A stretch of 64,000 nt of DNA from Podarcis raffonei (GCF_027172205.1 NC_070608.1:44410001-44474000); one strand, 5' to 3'. Counted from the stretch's first letter, positions 45,613-57,849 are shown. Numbers and translations are program-made. The notes: generated from the sequence alone by a model not told the origin.

Positions 45613-46884
45613 CAGCTGCAGCCATATACCAGTAGTTGTGTGTATAATGAATGAAATGAAACACAGCACAGACAACTGCTATTCAAAGTGGCCATTCACA
45701 GTTCTTAGCCTAGTTTAGTAACTGCTGTTGTGCCACTGATTAGAAAAAAAATTCTTGAAGCACATGAAGCAAAGTTACAGTGTAGGAGAGAAAGAAACCC
45801 AAAATGCTGTGGTGCCTTCAATACTTGTTGATATATTTTGACATACAGGTAACAGCTTACTCTCTCATGAAGTAGCAGTCAAAAAATAATAGATTGACTG
45901 ATTTAATGGACTGGATTCTGAGAAAGTGTTTTCAGTGACCCAAGCTGACCATACTTGCTCTGAATCCAACCAGAGGCATGGGACCCACACTGGAATCTCA
46001 CGTGCTTCACCGATGAACATAAAACCCATAAAAGAGTGGTGGCTACTTAGCCAATCTCACATATTTGTCCAGTCTCAAGCTGCATGGGGAACCAGTCCCA
46101 AATCTGACACAGACTTTAGCTGGAGAGTTTGCCCTCAGCAGAAACATGGGTAAGCTCTAAGACCCATATGTTAACCTGATGCTGTGCTTTGTGGGGCTTC
46201 TTGGGTTGGAGAAAAATGTTCTACAAAACAGTTATAATGCGCAGTTTTAGTGTTTCTTAATGGGATTTCTGAGGCCCATAAGTAAAGAAAAATGTCCAAT
46301 TTTTGAACCCCTAGGAATATAGTTCCCCAAGAAAACATTTAAGCTGCTACATAGCAAAGCACTGAAGAGCGAGACTAAATTCAAAAGAAGATCTCTGTCT
46401 TTAAAAAGAAGGGAAAATCCTGATTTGCATTACTCTTTATTTCTGTATTTCCCTCTTCACCACCTCCACAGCAGGTATGCCTGTTTTAATCCATACAAGT
46501 TAGTACTTAGTCTTCACTCCCACATAAACACAATCATTTTGCAAACATGTTCTAATATTAATTACCCCCTTGGCACTAAAAGTCAGGATTTCCTGATGTA
46601 GCCCACTAATGTAAAATGCATTAGTGCAAATGCTGTCTCCAAGAGTTTAGATTTAGATTCTCTTAAATAAACAGTGATTACTTCCCCCCTCCCCGCTCTC
46701 TCTAAAGGGGGGGGGGAGGAGATCTATACTATTATCTGCTCCAAAAGTCTAGTTTCTCAAACAAAACTTCTGCCAACCATCACCTTTGATCTTTAAAAAA
46801 AAAAGTTTTAAAACCAATTCAGTATCTAGAGAGAAAATTGTATTTGGCTTCTCTTAAAGAAGGTGGTGCTCAAGTTTTGAAGTC
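45613..46884. other. Intergenic, nothing recognised
   Basis: No gene is seen. A G homopolymer lies near 46707-46717. Confidence 0.4.
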
Positions 46885-46980
46885 TTCCAAAGGTCATCTT
46901 GTTGGCCACTGTGAGAACAGGATGCTAGACTAAGTACGGACCTTTGATCTGATCCTGCAGTGCTGTTCTTATGTTCATCT
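46885..46980 (+). mobile_element. CR1/L3-like LINE 3' end fragment
   Basis: TTGGCCACTGTGAGAACAGG, ATGCTAGACTAAG and GTTCTTATGTTCATCTTA are the sense 3' terminus of the family seen at 38580. Confidence 0.6.
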
Positions 46981-47713
46981 TAGATAAAATGCACTGTAGG
47001 AAGAAAAGGCTTCAAATTGAGACTGTAGGGGCTGGAATGAGACACATCTGCCCACTCCAAGTCGCCATATGAATGTGTCCTCACTGTCATGGGATTAAAC
47101 TTCCAAATTTATTTTTACAGTCAAGTGGGGTGCATCATAGCATTTTTGTAATGTTCAATAACAATGCAATTCTTTAATATAACTTTTAAACAGTATACAT
47201 AGAAAGATGCATACAAGTAATCACTCGTCAAGATCAAATGACAATCTAACAGACTGAGATTCTGCAATGTATTATGATTATTAATTTTATTACTTGCGAA
47301 TTTCTAAAGCCCTGGTTTACAGGCCTACTCAACTCTTTATAATCAATGCTCTGTGACTGTATAGATCCATCTATAATCATGCAAAAGACTGCAGCCATAC
47401 AGAAAGCTTCCAGAGACTTCCAAGGTATTTTGACACCCAGCGATAGCACAAATATTGCAGTTTTCCAATATTCTTTTGCCCTTTGACAAGCTCACCAGCA
47501 ACGTAGATGACTTGCTCCCATAAAACTACACTTCTAGGCTGTAATGATTTAATTTTAATGGGTTTTTTAAATGCAGACATGATATTTAAGGAAAGTGTTT
47601 AAATGAGTTCCTTTTTCCTCCTTCTCATTTGGGCAGCAGAAACAGTGTGCAGGGCCAGAGTTGGGTGCAGCCGGAAACAGCGTCTGTCTGCACAGGTGAA
47701 TAACTGTCTTAAA

Positions 47714-47739
47714 GTGTGTGTGTGTGTGTGTGTGTGTGT
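47714..47739. repeat. (GT)n microsatellite
   Basis: About 13 GT units, immediately upstream of a possible splice acceptor at 47782. Confidence 0.95.
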
Positions 47740-47782
47740 ATTCCTTTCCCATTTGAGTTGTGTGTTTTTGTGTTATTTTTAG

Positions 47783-48154
47783 TCCGATCATACGCAGGAG
47801 AGGGAGCCGATGGTGCCAAAGCTCAGATTAGAAATGGAAAGCAAAGCCGGAACTGCTCTGAAAATCAGTAGGTGCTCAGATACTACTGTGCCGAGTGTCA
47901 TAGAAATGCCTATTAAAGCACCATCTTCATGCTCGGAAGAGCAGAACGAAGCAGTTAAAACCTTGGGCTCTGCCAATTTCCCCCATAGTTTCTGTATGAA
48001 AATAATATTTAAGCTGAGTTCTACAGTTCCAGATACTGCTTCTTTCTCAGAGCAAGGTGGGTGCGGGCAATGTTTTGCTCGTGAGGCAAGCGGCGCGCAC
48101 ACCGAGATGTGCCTGCAATGGCAGCACTTTCAGGCAGGAGGGCCACGAGAATAG
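47783..48154 (+). other. Candidate unrecognised terminal exon / open frame of 123 codons
   Basis: A T-rich tract ends in TTATTTTTAG at 47782. The in-frame TAG of this acceptor is the only upstream stop, and from 47783 the frame runs open for 123 codons to a stop at 48152-48154. The peptide (SDHTQEREPMVPKLRLEMES at the start) is Ser, Cys and Glu containing and has no recognised domain. The antisense strand is also open over most of the stretch. It could be the last exon of an uncharacterised spliced transcript, or chance. Confidence 0.2.
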
Positions 48155-48514
48155 AGAGATCTTTCCTACCAAGCCTTCAGAATAAGAATAGAAGGCTGCC
48201 TGAACTCTCGATGGAGACCTTAAAGGGAGAGTGAGTGGAAGAATGATTGGCAGCAGGAATCGTGGGTGGCATCGGAGTGAATGATAGCTGGAAAGCGTTG
48301 AGGAGGAGGAGGACAGTTAGGAAACAGCTGGACATTGAGAGGAGACTGTCTTCAGGGTTAGTGAGCAGGATCTGAGAGAGAGGAAGGATTGATTAAAAGG
48401 CCAGTGTTCTAGATAGCTGTTGAAGAGGAGTGCTAGTTGTCAAGCTAAGGCGTTTCAGAACCATTATTTCTTATTTTATAAAATTACTATATCTTTTAGG
48501 TGCTATGTTCTATA

Positions 48515-48739
48515 CAGTGGTACCTCAGGTTAAGAACTTAATTCATTCTGGAGGTCTGTTCTTAACCTGAGGTACCACTTTAGCTAATGGGGCCTGCCGC
48601 TGCTGCCATGCCGCTGCCACGTGATTTCTGTTCTCATCCTGAGGTAAACTTCTTAACCTGAGGTACTATTTCTGGGTTAGTAGAGTCTGTAACCTGAAGC
48701 GCCTGTAACCTGAAGCGTCTGTAACCCGAGGTACCACTG
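48515..48739. mobile_element. Tigger/mariner-like MITE with TA duplication
   Basis: Terminal inverted repeats begin CAGTGGTACCTCAGGTTAAG at the left and CAGTGGTACCTCGGGTTACA from the right. TA lies at 48513-48514 and 48740-48741. The 225 bp length and CAG-start TIR with TA target are typical of non-autonomous Tc1/mariner (Tigger-type) elements. TTCTTAACCTGAGGTACCAC is repeated internally. Confidence 0.85.
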
Positions 48740-48741
48740 TA

Positions 48742-49644
48742 TGTTCAATGCTTTTAAATGTCTGAAGGTGCTCTAGTCTGGAGGATTCTGGGAGAGCATA
48801 TTGCACCCCCTGAGCTGGTTTTATTTTACATAGACCAACCTATACCTGAGTCCTGCTGCTCTCTGTAACTCACTATGTGGTGGTAGCAGGTCATTTGGGA
48901 CAGCTTTAAGGTAATTCTGTATTTCATAGGGCACCTAAATGGCTGACCAAGTGGCCTCCAGTGGCCAGGACCCTGTAGAGGACTTCTGGAATATCACAGA
49001 AGGTGAAACAATGGCTCTTTCAATATTAGCAAGTAAAGGCACGAAATAGATGCTCGCTGGAGAAAGGTCCGTCCGGAAGAGATGCTTCAATGGAACACAA
49101 GGGGCAGCCAATCTGCTCTAACAGAACTGTGGCTGGGTGTATGTTTGCACAGGGGATAAGCGGCATGGCTGGTTCAAAGGGATCTGCCTGCCTTGAAATG
49201 ACCACGACACTGCAAATGGCTTCTGCCACCCACAGCAGATAGCAACAGCTGGATGATTATAGTAGTTGGCATCTATATTCCGTGTTCAGACACATTCACT
49301 TTTATTCAGCTATGCATTTGAAAGAGAGTGGGAGAGAAGAATTATAAGTGGTTATGGGCTCATATTTTAAGTACTGCATCATTTGTCTACTAGAACTAGA
49401 AAAAGCTGAATAAATAGGGCAGATTGAGCTCCAGAAGGTTGTGGTGCGACCAAGCTTGGCTCAGCCCTGAGACATTTTGGTTGCAGGATCCAGCACAGCA
49501 ATACCTTGTCCCTCATGTTGTCTATATGAAATGGCTTGGAGAAATCATTAGTGGATTGTGGGTGAAGAGTAATTGGTATGTGAGAGACTCCTAGCTCTAG
49601 GTTCTTTTTTGTAAACTGATTATGGCGAGGCAGTGAAAATCCTG
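48742..49644. other. Intergenic, nothing recognised
   Basis: No gene or clear repeat is identified. Confidence 0.4.
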
Positions 49645-49835
49645 AACAGTGAAAGTCATAGCTTGGTGGTAGAGCTTCTGTACTGCATGCAGAAGGTCTC
49701 TGGTTCAATCCCTGGCATCTTCAGGTCGGACTGGGGAGTCCCTTGCCAGAAACTCTGGAGAGCAACTGCCTGTCCTTGACTAGCTGGACCAGTGGTCTGA
49801 CTCAGTGTAAGGTACCTTCCTATGTTCCTATACCA
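49645..49835 (+). mobile_element. tRNA-derived SINE (near full length)
   Basis: Head CATAGCTTGGTGGTAGAGCT (A-box-like) and GGTTCAATCCCTGG (B box) give a tRNA-like start. The body ends GACTCAGTGTAAGGTACCTTC and CCTATGTTCCTATA. The reversed relatives at 26582 and 58450 share this tail. It is not a functional tRNA gene: the stems are imperfect and the SINE body follows. Confidence 0.75.
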
Positions 49836-50984
49836 GGAGTTATTTATGGACAGAATGAAGGCTAATAAATTCAGTCTGGACATGGTACAGTTGATGGACT
49901 GAGTTGAGGAAGACTGAGTTGATCCTATCGGCATCTCATCTTGAGCCCATGCTTCTCAAACAATTTGAAGTGGAGCCCACCTGAAAATTTACTCAACCTT
50001 CCAGTACCCACTTATAAATTTACTTTCACTTTTCAAAACAAGACACAGACACTGTTAGTGGGTGGTTCTCTGGCCCAGAAAAGTGGAGTGCAGCTGGGTT
50101 TGGAGTTTCAATCAAGTGCCCTCAGACCACACTCTAGCTACCTATCTGACTGCTATGAAGAATCACTTTTTGTGGTACGGGACTAAAAGTGAAAAGTCTG
50201 GAAACTCATCAAAGGATAAATTTGGTATAGTATGTTAAGATTAAATAAGTATTTTTCTTGGCCTCTTGTAGAAAAGAGTATGAAATGGTTCTTATTTCTT
50301 ATTACACTAAGGTATCCTCCACAGGTAACAGATAGCCAAGTAATAAGAAACCTTCCACTAAGGATTTAAAGCAAAATATGTTTATTCTCCCTCAACATAG
50401 ACCATGCAGTAATAGCATATATTGGCCCAGTTTGCAACAATTCAATCTGCCAGCTCTTAAGACAGTTTTTTCCCCTTATAGAAAAAAAATGGTATTCCCA
50501 TTACCAGATTATCACCCACCATCTGCTGTATAGATTCTACAGCATTCTCTGAATGCATGCTTTGTGAGGATCAAAAGGCTCAACATTAAAACAGTAAATA
50601 GCAATAAAATAATAGTACTTGGTAGTAACCCCCCCCCAAACCTGGCAGTGCCAACCCCTCTGTCTTTGAACTATAAACTACTTCACCATTTTACCCTTTG
50701 ATGACTGACTACTATAGAAACTCGAGAGCCAGCCAAGTGCAGCAGGATCACATTTTTAATGGGGGCAAAAAAGAAAAGCACACCTTGATATTTATTGTTG
50801 AGCACTGGGTCAAGACTAAGTTCACTTCCATTTGGGTGTATTTTTTTCCAGATCGCAGGACTATTAATTTAATAAACCAGATGTGACAGTCACATGGAAC
50901 CTATGCGTAGTCCACATGTTCATTTACAGACGTCTGTATATGGGAAGGATGACATGGCCAAGCTCTGCCTGTGGTTCTTATAAG
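49836..50984. other. Intergenic, nothing recognised
   Basis: No gene is seen. Short C homopolymers occur near 50630. Confidence 0.4.
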
Positions 50985-51220
50985 GGCATCAGAAGATCCC
51001 TGCTGAATTAAACCAAAGACCAACTAGCCCAGCATCCTGTTCTTGTAGTGACCAACCAGATAACTATGGGAAGCCCACAAGCTAGACATAAGTGCAAGGG
51101 TGGTCTCTGTACTTGTGATTCCCAGCAACCAGTCGTAGAGGCATATTGTCTCCAACTGTGGAGGAAAGACATAGCCTCCTTGTCTAGTAGCCATCGATAG
51201 CCCTATCCTCCATGGGATCT
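50985..51220 (-). mobile_element. CR1/L3-like LINE 3' fragment
   Basis: AGCATCCTGTTCTTGTAGTG, ACCAACCAGATAACTATGGG and GAGGCATATTGTCTCCAACT match the family at 29160, reverse orientation. Confidence 0.65.
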
Positions 51221-51323
51221 GCATTCTTTATCAACTTCTTGATATTGCAATGGCTGTTTTACATATGTGAGTCACCCTTTATCGTAGCACTCCTTGATTT
51301 GTATAGTGCCTATAATGTTCCAG

Positions 51324-51667
51324 GGGATGCGGGTGGCGCTGTGGGTTAAACCACAGAGCCAAGGACTTGCCAATCAGAAGGTTGGCGGTTCGAATCCCCA
51401 CAATGGGGTGAGCGCCCGTTGCTTGGTCTCTGCTCCTGCCAACCTAGCAGTTCGAAAGCACGTCAAAGTGCAAGTAGAAGACAAGGCTCCAGCGGGAAGG
51501 TAAACGGTGTTTCCGTGCGCTGCTCTGGTTCGCCAGAAGCAGCTTAGTCATGCTGGCCACATGACCCGGAAGTTGTACGCCGGCTCCCTCGGCCAATAAA
51601 GCGAGATGAGTGTCGCAACCCCAGAGTCGGTCACGATTGGACCTAATGGTCGGGGTACCTTTACCTT
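51324..51667 (+). mobile_element. Sauria-type SINE
   Basis: Same subtype as the 8554 copy, with the GCGGGTGGCGCTGTGGGTTA head and GGTACCTTTACC tail. Duplications TATAATGTTCCAG (51311-51323) and TATAATGTCCCAG (51668-51680) differ once. Confidence 0.92.
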
Positions 51668-51680
51668 TATAATGTCCCAG

Positions 51681-52577
51681 GCTTTATAAAATAAAATAAA
51701 ATATTCGGAAGACTCTTTATTATGTGATATTTGATTGAAATGTAGCTTGATAGGCTGTGGTTACACATTTACAATCAAAACAGACATATTTATTTTATTT
51801 GCTTACCTAAAAAAATTCTATCTTCGGTCCAGCAGGACTCCTAGAACAGCTTGCGGAGAAAATGTAAAACAAGGAAAAAACCAAAAATCAATAAAACAAT
51901 ATAATACATTCCTCAATGCAGCAAGAAGCATTCTAGCATTAAAACAGAACTTTACACTAATAGTCCTGAAAGGGTAAAACACTCCAAACTGCATGCTGAA
52001 AAGAAATTGGACTTGGCAGCCAGTAAGTAGGACCGGACCGGACATAACATTAGGCACAAGGTGGGCAATGCCTCAGATGGCAGATGCTAGAGAGGCGGGG
52101 GTGAGTGGTGGCAGTGCATTGGGAAGACAAGGCTATGTGTGCCATGTGGCTTGTCATTTGTCCCCTAAGCTAGTCTACTGCCTTCAGGTTGAGTGGAGGT
52201 GTAGCAGACTTGCCCCGCTAACTGCCCCCAATTAAATATAGTGGACCCACCACACAATACACCAATTAAGCAAATTTCTACAATTTAACACAAGCTATCT
52301 TGTGGGGGTCCTGTGTGAGGGAAACTTCAATTCAGGAAGTCTCAGGCAAGGTCAAACAAGAAAAGTTTTATTTACAAAAACAAAACAAAACAAAACCAGG
52401 GAAAACTTATTCACAATTAGGTTCACATTTGGACAAATCTCTCTGTGGATGGATTGAGGGGTACAGAGCGTTGAGGGACTGAAGTAGCTCATAGGTCTAG
52501 AGCAGTTCTTCAAGCATATCCCATCCAATTCCAGCTGGCTAACAAGAGTGAGGGAAGCTGCCAGCCATCCCCACAGC
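51681..52577. other. Intergenic, nothing recognised
   Basis: No gene is seen. A short A-rich ACAAAACAAAACAAAACC tract lies near 52380. Confidence 0.4.
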
Positions 52578-52651
52578 CATCCCTGGGTGGACTTGAACCA
52601 CCAATCTTTTGGCTAACATCCAGGTGCACTGACACATTGCATCAGCTGTTG
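52578..52651 (-). pseudogene. tRNA-Asn (GTT) pseudogene or tRNA-Asn-derived SINE head
   Basis: On the minus strand GATGTTAGCCAAAAGATTGG, then TGGTTCAAGTCCACCCAGGG, closely follows the anticodon and T arms of vertebrate tRNA-Asn (GTTAACCGAAAG, then TTGGTGGTTCGAGCCCACCC). The 5' half is more degraded (GATGCAATGTGTCAGTGC for GGCGCAATCGGTTAGCGC), so it is unlikely to be functional. Confidence 0.65.
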
Positions 52652-53404
52652 CTGCAGTAGTTCAAATGATAGTATTGCCAGAGTGTGAATATTTGTGACT
52701 AAGCTCTCTTTTTCCAAGTGGGGCTGCAGCTGGTACACCAGTATTAGTTTTGTGCAACTGAAGCCATTTGGGCACCTGTGAAGTCAAGGCTGGATCTAAT
52801 AGAACACCCCTGTTGTGAATCTGATCCTTCAGCGGAAGTGCAATGCCATCCAAAACAGACTGAACATCACCTCCCATTGAAGATATTGAAGTCATCAAGC
52901 AATGGACTTGCTCATGTGAATTCACCTTCACTCTGTAAGCCGTTTAGCAGAGTCTAGAATGGCAGCTCACCCCAATGGGCGATTCTATGCTAACAATCTC
53001 ACTGGGGAGAAGAACTACCTTCGAAGAAGAAGCACTGTGCCCTGCAACTGTGTTAGGGAAACTCCACCCTCTTCAGGCCCAGCATGGGTGCCAATTTGGC
53101 TTGGAAGGTCATTCTGCACAAACCACACCCACCTGGCCTACACCTGATATCATACATGACATCAGGTGCAGGGCAGGTATAGCTGGGAAGGAACATTTGG
53201 CAGCCTAAAGTGAACTTGCAAGTGGGACTCCCTGCCAGTGTCATTCAGGTGATTGGCACTGGCAGAGAGCCCTGCTGGTATCAACTACACCAGGGGCTTG
53301 CTTTCTTCATTTGTGGGAAGCTGTTTGGATTCTAACCACACGTGTTTGCAGGGCTGGGGTGGAACTCCATTTAGATAATGTGGTTAGAGAATTTCTTCAT
53401 TTAG
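52652..53404. other. Intergenic, nothing recognised
   Basis: No gene is seen. The pair GATATCATACATGACATCAG around 53145-53165 is a small local near-repeat. Confidence 0.35.
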
Positions 53405-53490
53405 AGCAGGTTTGGTGAACTTTTGGCCTTCCGGATGTTGCTAAATTACAACGCTCATCATCCCTGACCATTGGCTACTCCTCTGTAGAG
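53405..53490. repeat. Half copy of fold-back hAT-like MITE
   Basis: GGTGAACTTTTGGCCTTCCG, then CATCATCCCTGACCATTGGC, match the family arm and core. Confidence 0.5.
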
Positions 53491-54392
53491 GAAACTATAT
53501 TTTGTTTGAAGGACAAATTCAAAGTGGACCTGTAAATGGATTTCATAGAGGCTCCCTATAACTATTTTTATGTTACAGTAACCAGGTGGTTGGTGCTAAA
53601 AGTATGTCTTCAAAGGAGGTTGCTGTATCCACTACTGTGTCAATGAACTTCAGGGTCAATTACAGGTGTCTTTAAGAGGGCAGGTAACTGACAGGCAGTC
53701 CACCTGTCAAAGTTGGCTTGTGATGGTTGGGAGACCTCTGGCCTGGAGTTTTGCTATGATGGCTGTTCATTTTGACTGCCAGACCCCCTGGTGTTCCTCC
53801 TGCTAAACTATTTATATTAGCAGTGTTTGTCTACCTTGCTATGTTAAAATTCTTACGATTTAAAAAATGCATGGCTGTTTCTTATTATGCCAAAAGTTGA
53901 GTTCAAAAGGTGTATATTCACTTTCTGCAAGATAAGTTGTTTGACTCCATATTTCTTATTCTCCAGGTCCATGCAAAAGAGTTTTGAGCCAAATTATTAT
54001 TACTTTTTTTTTTTACTGGGGATGCTCTGCAAGTGTCACTTGTGATTTTATCCAGGCTGATCAATATGCCATTTACTTTTAACTACTGCTTTCTTCCGGA
54101 GAACAAGATGCTGGAAGAGGCAGGTGAGTAAGGTCAAAAAGAATTTAGATAAACAGAGGTAGAAAACTACAGAAAAACACAGCAACCAACAGTCCTTCAC
54201 CAAATGTAAATCCTCCCCCACCTCAAGTTCCAGGCTACAGCAGGTCTTTGTGTAATAATTCTGTTTACATTTTTGTCTCTCAAAGAAAACTTGTGTGCAG
54301 TTCTGTTTGGGTTTAGCTACAGAATCTCATGCAACAGAAGACTTACTGTATGCAAAAGAGGTGATCCTATTGGGGCATTTTCTCACAGCCAG
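53491..54392. other. Intergenic, nothing recognised
   Basis: No gene or clear repeat is identified. Confidence 0.4.
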
Positions 54393-54393
54393 A

Positions 54394-54447
<54 letters not shown>

Positions 54448-54448
54448 T
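54393..54448. repeat. (AAT)n microsatellite
   Basis: About 18 AAT units forming the tail of the adjacent LINE 3' end. Confidence 0.95.
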
Positions 54449-54775
54449 TATTTGTATCCTCCCCTCCCCGGCCGAGGCCGGGCTCAGAGCAGCTAACATC
54501 CTAAAAACAACACAATATGCATAAAAACAGACATCAATTAATTAAAATGCATCTTAAAATTAATTCAGACAAGTTAAAATCTGGGCAGGTGGCAATTATC
54601 AGGTTGGAATTGAGAGTGATTAATACTTGCCAGGACCAACTGTTTCCACTGATCATACAAGGACGTACGAGCAGGTTGGGGGCTTCCTTTGGGCTTGTTT
54701 TATACAAAGGAAAGTAAGTCAAACTGCCCAAAGGCCTGGCGGAACAGCTCCGTCTTGCAGGCCCTGTGGAAAAAT
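54449..54775 (-). mobile_element. LINE 3' end fragment (L2-like)
   Basis: TTTATTTGTATCCTCCCCTC and GCCTGGCGGAACAGCTCCGT, with the adjoining (AAT)n, match a reverse-complement squamate LINE 3' end. Confidence 0.55.
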
Positions 54776-55739
54776 GTCAAATAAGAACTTTACCTTAAAG
54801 AAAATTTCAGTGAAGCCACAATGAGCAACTCAGTTATTAGATGCATGAGAACAGTTCGCAACACCAGCTCTAAATGAAGAATTTCTCTAATTTCTCCCTT
54901 ACTTTCTTTTAGAGAAACGGGGGGAGCTTGGTGCTAACTCTCCTATCATGCATGCCTCAGCACATTATTGTTTTATATTTATTTTTGTTTTTCCAACGTA
55001 AGTCAACTCAGCAGTTTCAAGAAGTACATCTTCCATTCTGTCTGTCTATTCAATTGGCTTTTTGTTGCCCTATCTAACTATGTAATAAAATTGCAAGAAA
55101 GTCATCACATTGCAGTACATGTGGCTGCCAATAAGCAGCCATGTGAACTGCAGTGTGACAACAAAACAGCAGGTGGGGATGGCCAAGGCAGGAGGGTGAA
55201 CAGGCAGCCCAGACAAGCCACAGAGGAATGGGCAGGGCAGTTCCACAGCAACTGCCCTGCCCCTGCTACCTTATCACAGTACAGATACAAAATCTACAAC
55301 AGGTCTATGGAAATGTGCATATCTCAACTGAATTCTGTGTATTTTCTGGACAATATATACATTCTGAAGTCAGTAGGCACAGCCTCCAAGATACATGCCT
55401 TTTTTCTATCTCTATTCTGGAAGTATGCAAATGAACTGCACCCCATGAACTGCTTTTGGCCCACTGTGTAATCTTACATGTTTCACAGCAAGCCCTCCCA
55501 CTCATCACCCAAGCAGCAGGAGAGAGAGGTAGGGCTCAAGAAAAAGATTAATATTTTTCTGCTGTCCTGCCTTCTTTTCCCCACCCTCAGGTGCTTCCCA
55601 GTCACCTGAGCACCACAGGGGGCATTGTAGGGAGAAGGAAACCTTAAACCACCCCTCTCCTTCCACAATCCTGCTGTAATTTCTACTCCCCCCCCCCTTT
55701 CAAATTTGGAGAAATGGCTTTTGTGCGGTGGCCATTTGG
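54776..55739. other. Intergenic, nothing recognised
   Basis: A 167-codon open frame at 54968-55471 shows no recognised domain and has an antisense open frame. It is treated as chance. Confidence 0.35.
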
Positions 55740-57700
55740 TTCCAGCTCTATGAGATAAGGACCACCAGGGCTCTATTTCTCTTGGAAGAGGTGCATCTCA
55801 GATTGTTATTACACCACGGAGATGAGGTTTTAGTCCAGCTGGTAAAATTGTATGTCCCAGAGAGGAAAAATAGTTGTTTTCACCAATTGGCATTTAACCC
55901 AGATAAGCATCAGACCTGCTGCACACTGATGCAGTTTAGTAGAGCCTACAGATTATTTTCACACACTTCCGGAGTGTTTTCAAACACAGTAATATCATCC
56001 AAATAACACACTGGACTCCATGCTGGTTCTTAAGAATTAGCAACATCATTCTTTGAAAGGCACTGGGTGCTGATACAAGTCCACATGGAACATCTTTAAA
56101 ATGAAATAGTTCATCAAGTGTAATAAATGCTATGAGGCTTCTGTTGCGCTCATGCAATATAACCTGGTGGTGAGCATACTACAAATCAAGCGCAGAGAAC
56201 ATGTTTGCTTCATAGAATATTATAAATATGTCTGTGGATGGCTGTCAGGTTTATTGAGCTCACTGAAACCCACACAAAGTTCCATAGCCTCCTCTTCATA
56301 TAATGATCACCAACACCATTAGAGAGGAAACCCATTCAGCCAAATCAATCTATTCAGTAATGTTTGTATCTAGTAGTTTCTTAAATTCTTCTGATATAGC
56401 ACCCTCATCTAAAAATGGTATATGCCATAACATCTGTCTTACAGATGCCACATCATAGTTGCTCAACCAAGTTTCTACTCAAAACGATCCTCCATTTCAG
56501 CTAAGACTGATGTTTGTACTGCAGTGGCATTTGGCTCAAAAAAAGGTGCAGCGTCTGTTAAATGCAACAAACACCTTGATGAGCTGAGATTGAGAAAAGC
56601 ACCATGTTATCTGGTGAGCTTATGCCATCAGATAGTATTTTAAGATGGTACAATGCTCTTTGTTACTACTATTTTAACACCTGCCGCTTTGGAAACTAAT
56701 GGACAGTGGGGAACTTTGCAAGCACATAACATGCACTAAAAGTCACATTTACAGCCACATACACAAATTTAGTTGTAAGCTGTTATTTCCAAATAGCATG
56801 ACATGTAGCTTTGCTTCAGTCAGTGACACGTTTCTAAAATACGGCAAGTAGACGAGACAGAGTAGTTCAGAAACAGCTGAGCCGGTGTCCAACATTTGTT
56901 CAATAGGCTGTAACTTTTTCCTGAAGCTTGGCAAAACACATGAACAGCGCACACAATTTGTTGCTCCTGCTATATTTGTGAAGCTAATTTTCTCCCAACT
57001 TAAAGCAGTAGCATTTGGCACCACAACTGCATGCGCTCGCTAGCTGGCTGGACTGGCTGCTACAGCATAGCTTAGCCCAATGTTCGCCATTTGTTTCTGG
57101 GCCCAATTCAAGACACTCACACTAATGCTTAAAGCCCCAGACAACTTGGTTCCCCAATATCTGAAAGAACACTTCCTTCCTTTTTATTAATTATGAGAAT
57201 ATCCAGCCTTAGTACAGTGACTGCACTGAACCGTCATTACAAGATACCTTATGTAGCTTGCAATATGCAGCATAGGTCCACAATAAAAGCGTGTGTGGTT
57301 TTTTTTAGATAGACATGCACTCTTTCTTTCTTGGGGGTTCCCTTTGTAACTATTTGCCTGGGTTGCCATTGGAACTTCTGCAGAGATTCCAGTACTCGCA
57401 CTGTACCCCCTATATCCAGCCTTACTGCTCCCCACTTTCTTTCTTTTTACTTCTTCTCTAGCCACCCCAGTTTGGCTTTGGCTTTTTCCAGTTTGCTTCT
57501 AAAGGCGAGCCTTATGTGAGGCATTGTGTTTTCTCAATACGCTGATCTCTAATCATCTCATCTGCCGTATTTCCAAATTCACATGTAACAATTAGTTCCC
57601 TCAGAGCAGCAATAGACTGTAATGATGATTCCCTTGGTTTCTGTTCACGCTGGCAAAATTTGTAGCAATTAGCTACCACTTTCACTTTGGGCACCAAAAG
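55740..57700 (-). mobile_element. Ty3/gypsy LTR retrotransposon fossil (internal region)
   Basis: Minus-strand segments, in the expected order, resemble a Gag-like part near 57470-57190, an aspartic protease-like part (DTGSAVS) near 57020-56750 and a reverse transcriptase-like part (GLVSAPSAFQRMM) near 56160-55940. This is the Ty3/gypsy arrangement. No paired LTRs are seen. The copy is old and broken, with many more than five breaks, and carries a foreign L2 piece. Bounds are approximate. Confidence 0.75.
57100..57190 (+). mobile_element. L2-type LINE ORF2 fragment
   Basis: The plus strand encodes LMLKAPDNLVPQYLKEHFL, matching the L2 TYKALNGLAPxYLKE segment. It lies within the span of the gypsy fossil, opposite strand. 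Confidence 0.55.
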
Positions 57701-57849
57701 AAATATCCTTTAATGCAGTGAGTGCCGACTCATATTAGCATCCCCAAGAACAGAGGAGAATATACATTGTCCCCTTCTGCTCCAAAGAAGCAGCTAATCT
57801 GTACAAGATTTTACCTCATCTCTCTTCTCCCTCCCCCTCCTTAATTCAT

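Noticed and set aside
49656-49720. Possible functional tRNA gene
   Set aside because: It has A- and B-box-like sites, but the stems are imperfect and a SINE body with known relatives in this window follows directly.
54968-55471. 167-codon plus-strand open frame
   Set aside because: No recognised domain, overlapping antisense frames, no splice or promoter support.
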